Assembly: GCF_021504595.1 (NCBI RefSeq)
Contig: NZ_JACSGT010000001.1
Location: 1,550,001-1,614,000 of the forward strand
DNA: 64,000 bases
Reading direction: 5' to 3'
Source: Chryseobacterium indicum
GTDB lineage: Bacteria > Bacteroidota > Bacteroidia > Flavobacteriales > Weeksellaceae
Shown here: one piece after another, positions 35,403 through 45,641 of the stretch
Layout: every line of letters begins with the position of its first letter
Position numbering within the stretch: position 1 is the stretch's first letter
Translations under genes and position numbers: made by a program
The notes under the pieces: model-generated
What the model was told of the DNA's origin: nothing
Databases searched by the model: none
What the model saw: only the letters and a program-made list of their open reading frames with translations

Positions 35403-36782
35403 TCAGTTTTCAAAGACGGAAATTCTTCCTTCCACAGCAACTTTTGCAGCCGTCAACGGACTTGCAAGAATTGTTCTTGCACCTTGTCCCTGTCTTCCCT
35501 CAAAATTTCTGTTCGAAGTAGAAACACAATATTCCCCTTCCGGAATTTTATCATCATTCATCGCTAAACACGCCGAACATCCCGGTTGTCTGATCTGGAA
35601 ACCTGCTTCATTAAAAACTGTATCTAAACCCTCTTCAAAGATCTGTTTGGCAACCTGTTGAGAACCCGGAACAAGCCACGCATGAACATGATCCGACTTC
35701 CTTTTTCCTTTAACATAATTTGCCGCAGAACGGAAATCTTCAATTCTCGCATTCGTACAGCTTCCGATAAAAACATAATTCACTTTAATATCAGAAAGAG
35801 CCTGTCCCGCTTTTAAACCCATATATTTTAAAGCCTTCTCTTCAGATTCGTTCTGAGGATTCGGGATATTCTGACTGATGGAAATTCCCATTCCCGGATT
35901 GGTTCCATACGTTACCATCGGATAAATTTCCGAAGCATCGAAAGAAAATTCCGCATCAAAAACTGCTCCTTCATCGGTTTTCAAAGTTTTCCAGTATTCC
36001 AGTTTTTCTTCCCATTCCTCGCCTTTCGGTGCAAAAGTTCTTCCTTTTACGTACTCAAAAGTCGTTTCATCGGGAGCAATCATTCCTCCGCGAGCGCCCA
36101 TTTCAATACTCATATTACAAACCGTCATTCTGCCTTCCATCGACATTTCTTCTAAGACATTTCCGGCATATTCGCAGAAATACCCTGTTCCGCCGTCAGT
36201 TCCCACTTTTGAAATAATGTACAAAATCACATCTTTAGGCTGAACATTTTTATTTAATTCACCGTTTACAGTAATTCTCATCGATTTTGGCTTGTTCAGC
36301 AACAAACACTGGCTCGCAAAAACCTGCGCCACCTGACTTGTTCCGATTCCGAAAGCAATAGAGCCGAAAGCGCCGTGAGTAGAAGTATGGCTGTCTCCGC
36401 AAACAATACTCATTCCCGGCTGTGTAACGCCTAATTCCGGAGCAATGATGTGAACAATTCCCTGATACTGATGTCCTAAACCATACAATTCGATGTTGTT
36501 TTTCTTACAGTTTTCCGTTAACTGCTCCACCTGATTTCTGGAGGATGCATCGCGAATCGGCTGATCCTGATCCAGAGTCGGAACATTATGATCCGCAGTT
36601 GCCACAATCTGTTTCGGTCTGAAAACTTCCAGATTTCTAGCTTCCAGTTCCGCAAAAGCCTGTGGACTGGTTACTTCGTGGATGAGATGTTTATCAATAT
36701 AAATAATCTGAGGTCCGTCCGGAATCGTCTCTACAACGTGTGCATCCCAGACTTTATCAAACAGTGTCTTTTTTGTATTCAT
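35403..36782 (-). CDS. leuC: 3-isopropylmalate dehydratase, large subunit
   Basis: An aconitase-family protein of 459 residues. The three iron-sulfur ligands are in [14 protein letters not shown] and [27 protein letters not shown] and GSQQVAKQ are further signatures. It lies 30 bases after leuA. It forms the holoenzyme with LeuD encoded beyond the repeats. Confidence 0.95.
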   Translation of the reverse strand: MNTKKTLFDKVWDAHVVETIPDGPQIIYIDKHLIHEVTSPQAFAELEARNLEVFRPKQIVATADHNVPTLDQDQPIRDASSRNQVEQLTENCKKNNIELYGLGHQYQGIVHIIAPELGVTQPGMSIVCGDSHTSTHGAFGSIAFGIGTSQVAQVFASQCLLLNKPKSMRITVNGELNKNVQPKDVILYIISKVGTDGGTGYFCEYAGNVLEEMSMEGRMTVCNMSIEMGARGGMIAPDETTFEYVKGRTFAPKGEEWEEKLEYWKTLKTDEGAVFDAEFSFDASEIYPMVTYGTNPGMGISISQNIPNPQNESEEKALKYMGLKAGQALSDIKVNYVFIGSCTNARIEDFRSAANYVKGKRKSDHVHAWLVPGSQQVAKQIFEEGLDTVFNEAGFQIRQPGCSACLAMNDDKIPEGEYCVSTSNRNFEGRQGQGARTILASPLTAAKVAVEGRISVFEN

Positions 36783-36812
36783 TCTAATTTATGTAATGGA
36801 GAATCAATTCTG

Positions 36813-37976
36813 TTACCCTATTTTTCTTGTCACTTTTTCAATCATTGAACTTAAATCGTCATTATTCACTTCTTTTTTACCGTCAGCAATTTTCAAAAAC
36901 TCCTGATACAGAAAATCCAATTCATTTTTAGTAACTTCAAAACCAATATGTTTAAATCTGTATGCCAAAGCAGAACGTCCGCTTCTTGCTGTTAAAACAA
37001 TCGTAGAAGCATTCACGCCCACTTCTGCAGGATCAATAATTTCGTAAGTTTCCCTGTTTTTAATGACTCCGTCCTGATGAATACCTGAACTGTGCGCAAA
37101 AGCATTCGCTCCCACAATCGCTTTGTTCGGCTGAACCGGCATTCCCATCAATTCAGAAACCAAAACACTCATGGGATTGAGCATTTTGGACTGAACGTCA
37201 GTATATAATTCTAAATATGGATGCTGTTTTAAAATCATTACCACTTCTTCCAGTGCCGTATTTCCGGCTCTTTCTCCCAATCCGTTAATGGTGCATTCTA
37301 TCTGTCTTGCTCCGTTGATGACTCCTGCAATAGAATTGGCGGTTGCCATTCCCAGATCATTGTGGCAGTGACAGGATAATATCACGCGATCAATGCCTTT
37401 TACATTTTCTTTCAGATATTTTATTTTTGCACCGTACTCTTCAGGAAGACAATATCCCGTTGTGTCCGGAATATTAAGCACGGTTGCTCCTGCTTTTATC
37501 ACTTCTTCGCAAACTCTTGCCAGATAATCGTTGTCTGTTCTTCCTGCATCTTCCGCATAAAATTCTACATCTTCCACATACGATTTGGCATATTTTACCG
37601 CCTGAACCGCTCTTTCAACAATATCTTCCCTGTTTGAATTGAATTTAAATCTGATGTGAGAATCCGAAGTTCCGATTCCGGTATGAATTCTCGGTCTTTT
37701 GGCGTATTTTAATGCTTCGGCTGCAGTATCAATGTCTTTCTGATTCGCTCTGGTCAATCCGCAGACTTTCGCATTTTTCACTAATTTCGAAATCTCCGAA
37801 ACCGAATGAAAATCTCCGGGACTGGAAATCGGGAAACCGGCTTCAATAACATCCACTCCCAGTTCATCCAGTTTTTCGGCTATAATTAATTTTTGCTCGG
37901 TATTTAACTTACAGCCGGGAACCTGCTCTCCATCACGCAACGTTGTATCAAAAATTTCGACTTTTTCGGATTTCAT
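36813..37976 (-). CDS. leuA: 2-isopropylmalate synthase, short form without regulatory domain
   Basis: A protein of 387 residues against about 510 for the classical enzyme. The TIM-barrel part is complete: [23 protein letters not shown], the metal-binding [10 protein letters not shown] and the [13 protein letters not shown] segment. A connector region with [12 protein letters not shown] follows, but the C-terminal leucine-binding domain is missing. Short forms occur in Bacteroidota. The related homocitrate and citramalate synthases are not excluded by motifs alone, but the leuCDB context makes leucine synthesis the best call. Confidence 0.88.
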   Translation of the reverse strand: MKSEKVEIFDTTLRDGEQVPGCKLNTEQKLIIAEKLDELGVDVIEAGFPISSPGDFHSVSEISKLVKNAKVCGLTRANQKDIDTAAEALKYAKRPRIHTGIGTSDSHIRFKFNSNREDIVERAVQAVKYAKSYVEDVEFYAEDAGRTDNDYLARVCEEVIKAGATVLNIPDTTGYCLPEEYGAKIKYLKENVKGIDRVILSCHCHNDLGMATANSIAGVINGARQIECTINGLGERAGNTALEEVVMILKQHPYLELYTDVQSKMLNPMSVLVSELMGMPVQPNKAIVGANAFAHSSGIHQDGVIKNRETYEIIDPAEVGVNASTIVLTARSGRSALAYRFKHIGFEVTKNELDFLYQEFLKIADGKKEVNNDDLSSMIEKVTRKIG

Positions 37977-38002
37977 AATGAAGTTTTTACTTAATTTTGA
38001 TT

Positions 38003-38010
38003 CAAAACTA
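38003..38010 (-). promoter_or_regulatory. -7 box upstream of leuA
   Basis: On the minus strand TAGTTTTG matches TAnnTTTG and lies 26 bases before the leuA ATG. The -33 box is not convincing. Confidence 0.35.
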
Positions 38011-38123
38011 GAAAGATGAAACGTTTATTCATTTTCGGTTTTTATAAAAAATACAATACTCGAAATATTGTTTTTTAATTTCAATTATTTGATTATCATT
38101 ATTTTAAATTTTAAAAATTTACA

Positions 38124-39674
38124 ATGGCAGAATTGCATAAAGATTTTTTATTCGTACTCATCAAATCTCTGACAACTTCAGAAAAAAGGCAATTCACCTT
38201 GTATGTAAACCGTCTCGGAATTAACGCGGATGCAAAATTTCTTCTTCTTTTTTCAGAACTGGATAAGATGAAGGAATACGATGAACATATCATCATCAAC
38301 AAAAAAATTTCTACGAAACAACAGTTATCGAACCTGAAAGCGCATCTTTACAAGCAGATTCTGGTGAGTTTACGAATGAACCCGAGTCATCAGAATTACA
38401 GAATCCAGCTGCGTGAACAGCTTGATTTTGCGAATATTTTATACCAAAAAGGGCTCTATAAACAGGCTTTGAAAATTTTAGACAAAGCAAAACAGACTGC
38501 TTTAGAATTGGATGAAAAAAGTATTGCTTCGGAAATTATCGATCTGGAAAAAGTAATTGAATCCCAGTTCATTACCCGAAGTATTGAAGGTCGAGCCGAT
38601 GAACTGATCAGACAGTCTACAGAAATCAGCAAACAGAATCATTATGCGACGGAATTATCCAATCTTTCGCTGAAACTTTACAGTGAAATGCTGACAAAAG
38701 GTTATGTAAAGAACGATGAAGACCGTGCCGAAATCATGCAGATATTCAATGCGCAGATTCAGAAAATTAATTTCAAAAAGCTGAATTTCACAGAGAAATT
38801 GTGGTATTTTAAAGCGCACGTCTGGAAAAACCAATTGCTTCAGGAATATAAATATACGTTGAAATATGCTTTTCAATGGGTGGATTTATTTCACAAAAAT
38901 CCTGAAATGATCGTAAGCCATCCCGTTTGGTACATTAAAGGAAATACCTACTTGCTGAAAATCTTATTTCTGTACGGAAATATTGATATTCTTGAGGAAA
39001 GTTTTAAAGATTTCAATGAGGTTGTTCATTCTTCAAGTTTTGCTCAAAATGAAAACCTGCAATCGCTTATTTTTCTGACGCATTACAATACTTTAATGAA
39101 CATTCACTTTGTGAAAGGGGAATTCTTCTCCGGCTCGAAATTAATTCCTGAAATCGAGCTGAAAATGGATAAGCTCCGTGACAAAATTGATGAGCATCAT
39201 TTCATGATTCTTTACTTAAAAATGGCAGCGATGTTTTTTGGAAGCAGAAAATTTGAAGAATCCATCAATTATTCATTAAAAGTGATCGAATCGAAGGGAA
39301 ATGTTCAGGAAGATTTACTGTTCCACACCCGAATTCTGATTCTGATGGCGAAACACGAATCCGGAAACGATGAAGATTATGATGAATTTATCAAAGCAAC
39401 TTTAAAATTCACCAAAAAGATGAAAAAACCGGATGAATTTCATTTCGAAAGCATTCATTTTTTCAAAAACCTGAATAATATAACACCGGACAGACAATTG
39501 GAATCTTTCAAAAAATTTGATGAAAAATTAACTCTTTTTTCTGAAAATGAATACTACAGAAGGTCTTTGCTGTACATAGATATTCACGGTTGGGTACAGT
39601 CTAAAGTAAGAAATGTGGACGTTATTGAGATTATTAAAGAAAAGGTACGGTACAAAAGAAAGCATCAGTCTTAA
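38124..39674 (+). CDS. Helical-repeat (TPR-like) protein of unknown function
   Basis: A protein of 516 residues with no signal peptide. It is almost entirely helical, and segments such as DFANILYQKGLYKQALKIL and KFEESINYSLKVIE look like degenerate TPR units. The N-terminal region (LIKSLTTSEKRQFTLYVNR) is basic. No enzymatic motif was seen. It is divergent from leuA with 147 bases between them, and precedes thrS. Confidence 0.72.
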   Translation: MAELHKDFLFVLIKSLTTSEKRQFTLYVNRLGINADAKFLLLFSELDKMKEYDEHIIINKKISTKQQLSNLKAHLYKQILVSLRMNPSHQNYRIQLREQLDFANILYQKGLYKQALKILDKAKQTALELDEKSIASEIIDLEKVIESQFITRSIEGRADELIRQSTEISKQNHYATELSNLSLKLYSEMLTKGYVKNDEDRAEIMQIFNAQIQKINFKKLNFTEKLWYFKAHVWKNQLLQEYKYTLKYAFQWVDLFHKNPEMIVSHPVWYIKGNTYLLKILFLYGNIDILEESFKDFNEVVHSSSFAQNENLQSLIFLTHYNTLMNIHFVKGEFFSGSKLIPEIELKMDKLRDKIDEHHFMILYLKMAAMFFGSRKFEESINYSLKVIESKGNVQEDLLFHTRILILMAKHESGNDEDYDEFIKATLKFTKKMKKPDEFHFESIHFFKNLNNITPDRQLESFKKFDEKLTLFSENEYYRRSLLYIDIHGWVQSKVRNVDVIEIIKEKVRYKRKHQS

Positions 39675-39797
39675 TTTAACCTATTCATAATTAGACCGTT
39701 GGTTAAACGTTAATTATTTATAACGGTATTCTGAGATTTTTCGTATTAAATCTCGTCTCAAAAATGCGTGAAAGTAGTATTTTAAATAAAAAATCCG

Positions 39798-39805
39798 TAT
39801 TTTTG
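39798..39805 (+). promoter_or_regulatory. -7 box of thrS
   Basis: TATTTTTG lies 24 bases before the thrS ATG. No -33 box is clear. Confidence 0.4.
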
Positions 39806-39829
39806 CATCTTAAAATTTCTTAGTAAACA

Positions 39830-41767
39830 ATGATAAAAATTACACTTCCAGACAATAGTGTCAGAGAATTCGAGGCGGGAGTTACTCCGCTAGATGTGGC
39901 AAAATCTATAAGCGAGGGATTGGCTAGAAATACCATTTCCGCAGTTGTAAACGACAAACAAGTAGAGACGACCACACCTATAACCACGGATGCTACGGTA
40001 CAATTGCTAACCTGGAATGATGATCTTGGAAAGAAGGCTTTCTGGCATTCTTCTGCCCACCTTTTGGCGCAGGCAATCCTTGAATTTTATCCTAATGCTA
40101 AGTTAACAATTGGTCCTGCCATTGAGAAAGGATTCTACTATGATGTAGATTTCGGGGACGAAAGTTTATCTGATAAAGATTTCGAAAAGATCGAAAAGAA
40201 GGTTTTAGAAAATGCTAAAAAAGGATCTACATTCTCTTTATATCCGGTTTCTAAAGAAGAAGCTTTAAAAGTGTATGCAGACAATCCTTATAAAGTGGAA
40301 CTGATCTCTAATCTTAATGATGGAGAAATCACTTTCGTAACGCATGATGACTTCACAGATCTTTGTCGTGGAGGACATATTCCGAACACAAGTATTGTAA
40401 AGGCAATGAAGATTTTAAATGCTGCCGGAGCATACTGGAGAGGAAACGAAAAAAATCCTCAATTAACAAGAGTTTATGGTATTTCTTTCCCGAAACAGAA
40501 AGATTTAACAGAATATCTTGAACTTTTAGAGGAAGCTAAAAAAAGAGACCACAGAAAACTGGGTAAAGAACTTGGAATTTTCGCTTTCTCTGAAAAAGTA
40601 GGTCAGGGATTGCCTTTATGGCTGCCAAAAGGAGCTGCTTTAAGAAAAAAATTAGAGAATTTCCTTTCTGAAGCTCAGAAAAAAGCAGGTTACGAATTTG
40701 TAATTTCTCCGCATATCGGTGCGAAGGAATTGTATGTAACTTCCGGTCACTGGGATAAATACGGAGCAGACAGCTTCCAGCCGATTAAAACGCCAAATGA
40801 AGGAGAAGAATTTATGCTGAAGCCAATGAACTGTCCGCATCACTGTGAAATCTACAAAACTTCACAATGGAGCTACAGAGATTTGCCTAAAAGATATGCA
40901 GAATTTGGTACCGTTTACAGATATGAGCAAAGTGGTGAGCTTCACGGTTTAACGAGAGTTCGCGGATTTACTCAGGATGATGCGCATTTGTTCTGTACTC
41001 CGGATCAGTTGATGGAAGAATTTAAGAAAACGATTGATTTGGTTCTATATGTTTTCGGTTCATTAGGCTTTGCAGATTTTACCGCGCAGATTTCTTTAAG
41101 AGATCCTGAAAATAAAGAAAAATACATCGGAACCGACGAAAACTGGGAGAAAGCAGAAAATGCAATCGTAACAGCAGCAACGGAAAAAGGGTTGAATACA
41201 GTAACTGAATACGGTGAAGCCGCATTCTACGGTCCTAAACTGGATTTCATGGTGAAAGATGCTTTAGGCAGAAAATGGCAGCTTGGAACGATTCAGGTGG
41301 ATTATAACTTACCGGAAAGATTTGATCTTTGGTACACAGGAAGCGATGGCGAAAAGCACAGACCGGTAATGATTCACAGAGCGCCGTTTGGTTCTATGGA
41401 AAGATTCATTGCGATTCTTATTGAAAATACAGCGGGAGATTTCCCATTGTGGCTGGCTCCTGATCAGTTTATCATTCTTCCGATCAGTGAAAAATACGTA
41501 GATTATGCTAAAAAAGTTTCTCAATTACTGGAAAATCACGATATTAGCGGATTAATTGACGACAGAAACGAAAAAACGGGTAAAAAGATCCGCGATGCCG
41601 AATTAAAGAAGATTCCATTCATGATTGTAGTGGGAGAAAATGAAGAAAAGGATGGCACAATTTCTGTAAGAAGACGTAGTGAAGGCGATTTAGGAGTAAT
41701 GAAGATTGAAGATTTTGTTTCTTATTTTAAAGAACAGTCAAAAACAGGATTTGAGTTTAACGCTTAA
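39830..41767 (+). CDS. thrS: Threonyl-tRNA synthetase
   Basis: A class II synthetase of 645 residues. The order is a TGS domain (residues 1-60), an editing domain with [11 protein letters not shown] and CRGGHIPNT, the catalytic core with motif 2 [16 protein letters not shown] and the zinc ligands in [10 protein letters not shown], motif 3 [11 protein letters not shown], and an anticodon-binding domain from about residue 545. It is complete. infC follows, the usual thrS-infC order. Confidence 0.97.
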   Translation: MIKITLPDNSVREFEAGVTPLDVAKSISEGLARNTISAVVNDKQVETTTPITTDATVQLLTWNDDLGKKAFWHSSAHLLAQAILEFYPNAKLTIGPAIEKGFYYDVDFGDESLSDKDFEKIEKKVLENAKKGSTFSLYPVSKEEALKVYADNPYKVELISNLNDGEITFVTHDDFTDLCRGGHIPNTSIVKAMKILNAAGAYWRGNEKNPQLTRVYGISFPKQKDLTEYLELLEEAKKRDHRKLGKELGIFAFSEKVGQGLPLWLPKGAALRKKLENFLSEAQKKAGYEFVISPHIGAKELYVTSGHWDKYGADSFQPIKTPNEGEEFMLKPMNCPHHCEIYKTSQWSYRDLPKRYAEFGTVYRYEQSGELHGLTRVRGFTQDDAHLFCTPDQLMEEFKKTIDLVLYVFGSLGFADFTAQISLRDPENKEKYIGTDENWEKAENAIVTAATEKGLNTVTEYGEAAFYGPKLDFMVKDALGRKWQLGTIQVDYNLPERFDLWYTGSDGEKHRPVMIHRAPFGSMERFIAILIENTAGDFPLWLAPDQFIILPISEKYVDYAKKVSQLLENHDISGLIDDRNEKTGKKIRDAELKKIPFMIVVGENEEKDGTISVRRRSEGDLGVMKIEDFVSYFKEQSKTGFEFNA

Positions 41768-41858
41768 ATCTTAAAGAATATCATTCTGAATAACTGAAAA
41801 TTATTTTTATTCAGAGTGATTGATAAAAATAGAAGTTAACCAATAAAATTATAATACA

Positions 41859-42419
41859 ATAGCACAAAGATTTAACAACAGGGGCCCACAGAGACGTCCG
41901 GTACAGGAGGACGCACACTTGATCAACGATAAAATTCGTGTGAGAGAGCTTCGTTTGGTGGGCGATAACGTAGAGCCGGGAGTTTATCCTACTGATAAGG
42001 CAAGACAGATTGCTCAGGAGCAGGAATTGGATCTTGTAGTAATCTCCGATAAGGCTGAACCGTTTATTGCAAGGATTCTGGACTATAAAAAGTTCTTATA
42101 CGAGCAAAAGAAAAAGCAGAAGGAATTAAAAGCTAAGCAGGTAAAAGTAGTTGTGAAAGAAATCCGTTTCGGACCTCAGACAGATGAGCACGATTACGAA
42201 TTCAAAAAGAAGCATGCTGAGAAATTCCTTGAAGAAGGTTCAAAATTAAAGACCTACGTATTTTTTAAAGGACGTTCGATTATCTTTAAAGACCAGGGAG
42301 AAATCTTACTTTTAAAACTTGCTCAGGAATTGGAGCACGTTGGAAAAGTAGACCAGCTTCCTAAGCTTGAAGGAAAAAGAATGATTATGATGATGAGTCC
42401 TAAAAAACCAGCTAAATAA
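41859..42419 (+). CDS. infC: Translation initiation factor IF-3, probable ATA start
   Basis: A protein of 186 residues if started at the ATA codon 41859. The sequence upstream of the first conventional candidate (TTG at 41919) continues in frame as [20 protein letters not shown], a basic tail of the kind seen at IF-3 N-termini, back to a TAA at 41844. There is no ATG, GTG or TTG between that TAA and 41919. Core motifs are [43 protein letters not shown] and the C-domain [16 protein letters not shown]. Non-AUG initiation of infC is known in other bacteria and serves autoregulation. A terminator follows, separating it from rpmI. Confidence 0.88.
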   Translation: MAQRFNNRGPQRRPVQEDAHLINDKIRVRELRLVGDNVEPGVYPTDKARQIAQEQELDLVVISDKAEPFIARILDYKKFLYEQKKKQKELKAKQVKVVVKEIRFGPQTDEHDYEFKKKHAEKFLEEGSKLKTYVFFKGRSIIFKDQGEILLLKLAQELEHVGKVDQLPKLEGKRMIMMMSPKKPAK

Positions 42420-42457
42420 TCTACAGCCGGATCTAAGGATCTGAAACTAAAATATAC

Positions 42458-42486
42458 AGCCTCAAATTATTTTTGGGGCTTTTTGT
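42458..42486 (+). terminator. Terminator after infC
   Basis: AGCCTCA (42458-42464) pairs with TGGGGCT (42474-42480; one G-U), followed by a T-rich tract. Confidence 0.75.
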
Positions 42487-42682
42487 TTTTTATTTTGTTA
42501 TGATTGTTAAATCCCAGATTAATTAAAATTCAATATTTTATATTAATTATTAAATATTTTTTAATTTTTACCATAGATCAAGATTATCCATTTAATTTAC
42601 GACTACATTTGCTTTAGAAAAATAAGATAATAATAAGCTTATTTAAAAATTAAAATTAAATAACAAATTAAACAACGAAGCA

Positions 42683-43504
42683 ATGAGTACATTAAAATTA
42701 AAAGACGGAACAGAAATTTTTTACAAAGATCAGGGAGAAGGACCAGTATTGATGTTTCACCACGGATGGCCTTTATCATCTGATGACTGGGATGCGCAGG
42801 TTATTTTCTTTTTACAGAGAGGTTACAGAGTAATTGCTCACGACAGAAGAGGTCACGGACGTTCCAGCCAGAATATTTACAATCATACGATTGAGCAGTA
42901 TGCCTCTGATGCGGCAGAATTGGTAGAATTTCTGGATCTGAAAGATGTTATCCATATCGGACATTCTACAGGAGGCGGTGAAGTGATCCGTTATGTAAAC
43001 AAATATGCCAACGGAAGAGCAAAAAAAGCGGTATTGATAAGCGCAGTTCCTCCGGTAATGGTAAAGAGCGAAAATAATCCGGATGGCGTTCCGATGGAGG
43101 TTTTTGACAACATCAGAGATCAGACTTTAAATAACAGAAATCAGTTTTATATGGATTTAACAGTTCCTTTCTATGGTTACAACAGAGAAGGTGCCGTAGT
43201 GAAGCAAGGTGTACAGACCAACTGGTGGAGACAGGGAATGATGGGAGGAATTGTGGCTCATTATGACGGAATCAAAGCTTTTTCTGAGACCGATTTTACA
43301 GAAGACCTGAAAGCTGTTGATATTCCGGTACTGTTGCTGCACGGTGAAGACGATCAGATTGTTCCTATTGAAAATTCAGCGATAAAATCTGCTAAATTAT
43401 TGAAAAATGGTAAACTGATTACTTATCCGGGATTCCCTCACGGAATGCCTACTACTGAACATCAGACGATTAATAAGGATCTTCTGGAATTTATTGAGGC
43501 TTAA
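42683..43504 (+). CDS. Alpha/beta hydrolase (non-heme chloroperoxidase-like)
   Basis: A protein of 273 residues without signal peptide. The catalytic triad is visible: Ser in HIGHSTGGGE, Asp in LLHGEDDQIVP and His in YPGFPHGMPTT. FHHGWPLSSDDWD and HDRRGHGRSS are typical of the cofactor-free chloroperoxidase/esterase group. The natural substrate is unknown. It sits between infC and rpmI, which are normally adjacent, and has its own terminator. Confidence 0.85.
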   Translation: MSTLKLKDGTEIFYKDQGEGPVLMFHHGWPLSSDDWDAQVIFFLQRGYRVIAHDRRGHGRSSQNIYNHTIEQYASDAAELVEFLDLKDVIHIGHSTGGGEVIRYVNKYANGRAKKAVLISAVPPVMVKSENNPDGVPMEVFDNIRDQTLNNRNQFYMDLTVPFYGYNREGAVVKQGVQTNWWRQGMMGGIVAHYDGIKAFSETDFTEDLKAVDIPVLLLHGEDDQIVPIENSAIKSAKLLKNGKLITYPGFPHGMPTTEHQTINKDLLEFIEA

Positions 43505-43526
43505 TTTTTTCTACATATGAGTAAAG

Positions 43527-43558
43527 CAGCAATCAGAGTATTTTGGTTGCTGTTTTTT
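43527..43558 (+). terminator. Terminator after the alpha/beta hydrolase gene
   Basis: CAGCAATC (43527-43534) pairs with GGTTGCTG (43545-43552; one G-U), followed by T6. Confidence 0.75.
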
Positions 43559-43614
43559 ATTAAAAATGATTTCGCCGGAACTTTTCAGTAATTTATTCAA
43601 AAATATTTACAAAG

Positions 43615-43682
43615 TTTGTCATCGTGAAAAGGATTTCAACGATGCGTTGAATACTTTGTTTAGATGCTTTCAGCATGACAAA
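43615..43682. repeat. Short element with 8-bp inverted ends
   Basis: TTTGTCAT (43615-43622) is the inverse of ATGACAAA (43675-43682), and the right half contains GATGCTTTCAGCATGACA. It looks like a small repeat unit; no second full copy was found in this window. Confidence 0.35.
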
Positions 43683-43710
43683 TATTATGGACATTTGTTT
43701 ACTATTTAAC

Positions 43711-43936
43711 CTCATTTCAGGATAAGAAATAAATTTAATTAATTGATTTATCGCAAAGAAAAACAAGAGATTTTTTACTTATTGAAAGTTTGTAAGCTAA
43801 ACAAAGGCACTTCGTTTATTTAAAAAAGACAAAAATGGTATTACTTTGATAAGTTTTACGCCTTTGTATATCTTAAAAGCTGAATTCTTAATAATTAAAT
43901 CTCCTTGTTTAACGTTGCGTTTAACAAGACTTATTT
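43711..43936 (+). repeat. MITE-like repeat family A, copy 2
   Basis: It matches 3302-3545 along almost its whole length (for example CTAAACAAAGGCACTTCGTT and GCTGAATTCTTAATAATT). The ends, TTTCAGGATAA and TTATTCCCGAAT, are decayed versions of the 11-bp inverted repeats. Confidence 0.7.
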
Positions 43937-43974
43937 ATTCCCGAATCCGGTTATTTATATTGGGAACTGCCATT

Positions 43975-44092
43975 CTAGCCCTGATTGTAACGACATCCTT
44001 TTTGGTTGCGGGCGGAGTATAAACTGGAGGTTTACGAACGTAGTTCAGGAGTTCGCAACCAAAAAGATACAGTGGAAAGCAGGAAACAGCTT
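43975..44092 (+). repeat. Intergenic repeat family E with 13-bp inverted repeat
   Basis: CTTTTTGGTTGCG (43998-44010) is the exact inverse of CGCAACCAAAAAG (44054-44066). The borders CTAGCCCTGATTG and GGAAAGCAGGAAACAGC match the element at 35049-35136. It would fold into a long hairpin if transcribed. Confidence 0.65.
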
Positions 44093-44216
44093 CAAAAAAA
44101 TTTACATCACAAAAACGGTAATATATAAAGCTTCATACACTTCCCTATTCTATTCAAAAAATCTTTTTTAAATATCGAAATTTTTCCGTAATTTTGCGGA
44201 TTAATAAATAACACAA

Positions 44217-44841
44217 ATGAAAAAAAGTATTATCGTACTGACAGGACTTGTTTTGTCCAGCTTTTTTTTATGGTCAAAAGTTTCAAGCTACTCTTACTTT
44301 TAAAAATGGAAAAGTAGTAAATGGATTTGCAGATGAATTAGCCAAAGTAAATAAAAAAAATTTACTTGACTATAAAGAATCGAAAGATGGACAAAAACAG
44401 CAGGTTTCGTTGGAAGATTTAAGTAAGATCGAATATAGAGAAGGTGATAAAATCGCTTTAGCAGAACCAATATCTATTGTAGAATTTAAAAATGCTAAAA
44501 AATGGCTTTATAAAATTTATAGTGGAAAAGTAAATGTTTATACGTTTTCAAATACAAGTATAGAAAGTTCTTTTAGAAATGGAAATTTTTATTCAAATGA
44601 AACGCTACAAACAGTTTATGTTTTTCAATATAAAAATGATCCGGGAAATATTGTAACTTCAATAATGGATGCCGGACCTTTAACTGTAAATACTTTTCAA
44701 AAGAAAGCTAATGTAAAAATGCTTTTGAATTATTTTAAAGATAAATGCCCAAAAGTAAATGAAGCATATGAAAAAGGTGAAATAGAATTTAAGAAAAATC
44801 CTTTTACGTTTGTAGAATACTTTGAAAAAAAATGTAATTAA
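44217..44841 (+). pseudogene. Exported protein gene with a frameshift in a T8 tract
   Basis: The ATG at 44217 opens MKKSIIVLTGLVLSSFF, a canonical signal peptide, but this frame stops soon after. The following 190 or so residues (YGQKFQATLTFKNGKVVNGF onward) are in another frame, open back to a TTG at 44248. Removing one T from the T8 run at 44262-44269 joins both parts into a sensible 207-residue exported protein with the junction SSFFYGQK. No family was recognised for the body. A TAATTTTG promoter box is at 44189-44196. It may be a real mutation, a phase-variable tract or a sequencing error. Confidence 0.7.
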
Positions 44842-44874
44842 GATATTGATAACAAAACAATAAAAAGCAAAACA

Positions 44875-45072
44875 ATGCCAAAATTAAAAACGAAATCAGG
44901 TGCTAAGAAACGTTTTGCTCTTACCGGATCTGGTAAGATCAAAAGAAAGAACGCTTACAAAAGCCACATCTTAACGAAGAAAGAAACGAAGCAGAAGAGA
45001 AATCTTACTACGACTTCTTACGTTGCTGCTGTGGACGAGAAAAGCGTATTGCGTCAATTAGCAATTAAGTAG
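44875..45072 (+). CDS. rpmI: 50S ribosomal protein L35
   Basis: A basic protein of 65 residues that begins [20 protein letters not shown], the classical L35 N-terminus, with [11 protein letters not shown] in the middle. rplT follows after 120 bases, the usual order. It is separated from infC by about 2.4 kb of inserted DNA. Confidence 0.97.
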   Translation: MPKLKTKSGAKKRFALTGSGKIKRKNAYKSHILTKKETKQKRNLTTTSYVAAVDEKSVLRQLAIK

Positions 45073-45192
45073 TTTTTATAAATCTATAGTCGGTTTATAA
45101 GAATTCAAACAAATTCAACATTTTAACCCTGAAATGGAGCCACTAAGAGTAATGAAATAATTACCGCACATTTCAAAAAAACAATTTAAATT

Positions 45193-45537
45193 ATGCCAAG
45201 ATCAGTAAATTCGGTAGCTTCAAGAGCTAGAAGAAAGAAAATTTTTAAGCACGCTAAAGGTTATTTCGGAAGAAGAAAGAACGTTTGGACAGTAGCTAAA
45301 AACGCGGTAGAAAAAGCAATGCAATATGCTTACCGTGGTAGAAAAGAGAAGAAAAGAAATTTCAGAGCACTTTGGATCACTCGTATCAACGCGGGAACCA
45401 GAGAGCACGGAATGTCTTACTCTCAATTTATGGGAGCTCTTAAAAAGAACAACATTGAGCTTAACAGAAAAGTTTTAGCAGATTTAGCAATGAATCACCC
45501 TGAAGCTTTCAAAGCAGTTGTAGATCAAGTAAAATAA
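45193..45537 (+). CDS. rplT: 50S ribosomal protein L20
   Basis: A protein of 114 residues, the usual length. [50 protein letters not shown] and [16 protein letters not shown] are L20 signatures. In other bacteria L20 represses translation of rpmI-rplT through leader RNA; no such structure was established here. Confidence 0.97.
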   Translation: MPRSVNSVASRARRKKIFKHAKGYFGRRKNVWTVAKNAVEKAMQYAYRGRKEKKRNFRALWITRINAGTREHGMSYSQFMGALKKNNIELNRKVLADLAMNHPEAFKAVVDQVK

Positions 45538-45561
45538 TGTAAAATTTTTGTTATCAATATA

Positions 45562-45590
45562 AGTCCCAGGTTTTTTGCTTGGGATTTTTT
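45562..45590 (+). terminator. Terminator after rplT, overlapping the next promoter
   Basis: TCCCAGG (45564-45570) pairs with CTTGGGA (45578-45584; one G-U), followed by T6 or more. The loop TTTTTTG contains the -33 box of the downstream M28 gene. Confidence 0.75.
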
Positions 45591-45605
45591 TATTATTTAC
45601 ATTTG
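45574..45605 (+). promoter_or_regulatory. Promoter of M28 peptidase gene 1, -33 box inside terminator loop
   Basis: TTTG (45574-45577), a 20-base spacer and TACATTTG (45598-45605). The -33 box lies in the loop of the preceding hairpin. Confidence 0.65.
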
Positions 45606-45641
45606 CGTAATATTATTAAATTTATAAAATTTTCCTTTAAA

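Noticed and set aside
35335..35661. A 108-residue open frame opposite the leuC 3' end
   Set aside because: It begins inside a family C repeat and continues antisense to the conserved LeuC iron-sulfur region.
37991..38032. A 13-residue open frame ([13 protein letters not shown]) upstream of leuA as a leucine leader peptide
   Set aside because: It has only two Leu codons, no terminator follows, and the likely TAGTTTTG promoter box lies inside it, so it would not be transcribed in full.
43905..44171. An 88-residue open frame before the frameshifted gene
   Set aside because: It runs through repeat families A and E, including the 13-bp inverted repeat, and has no protein-like features.
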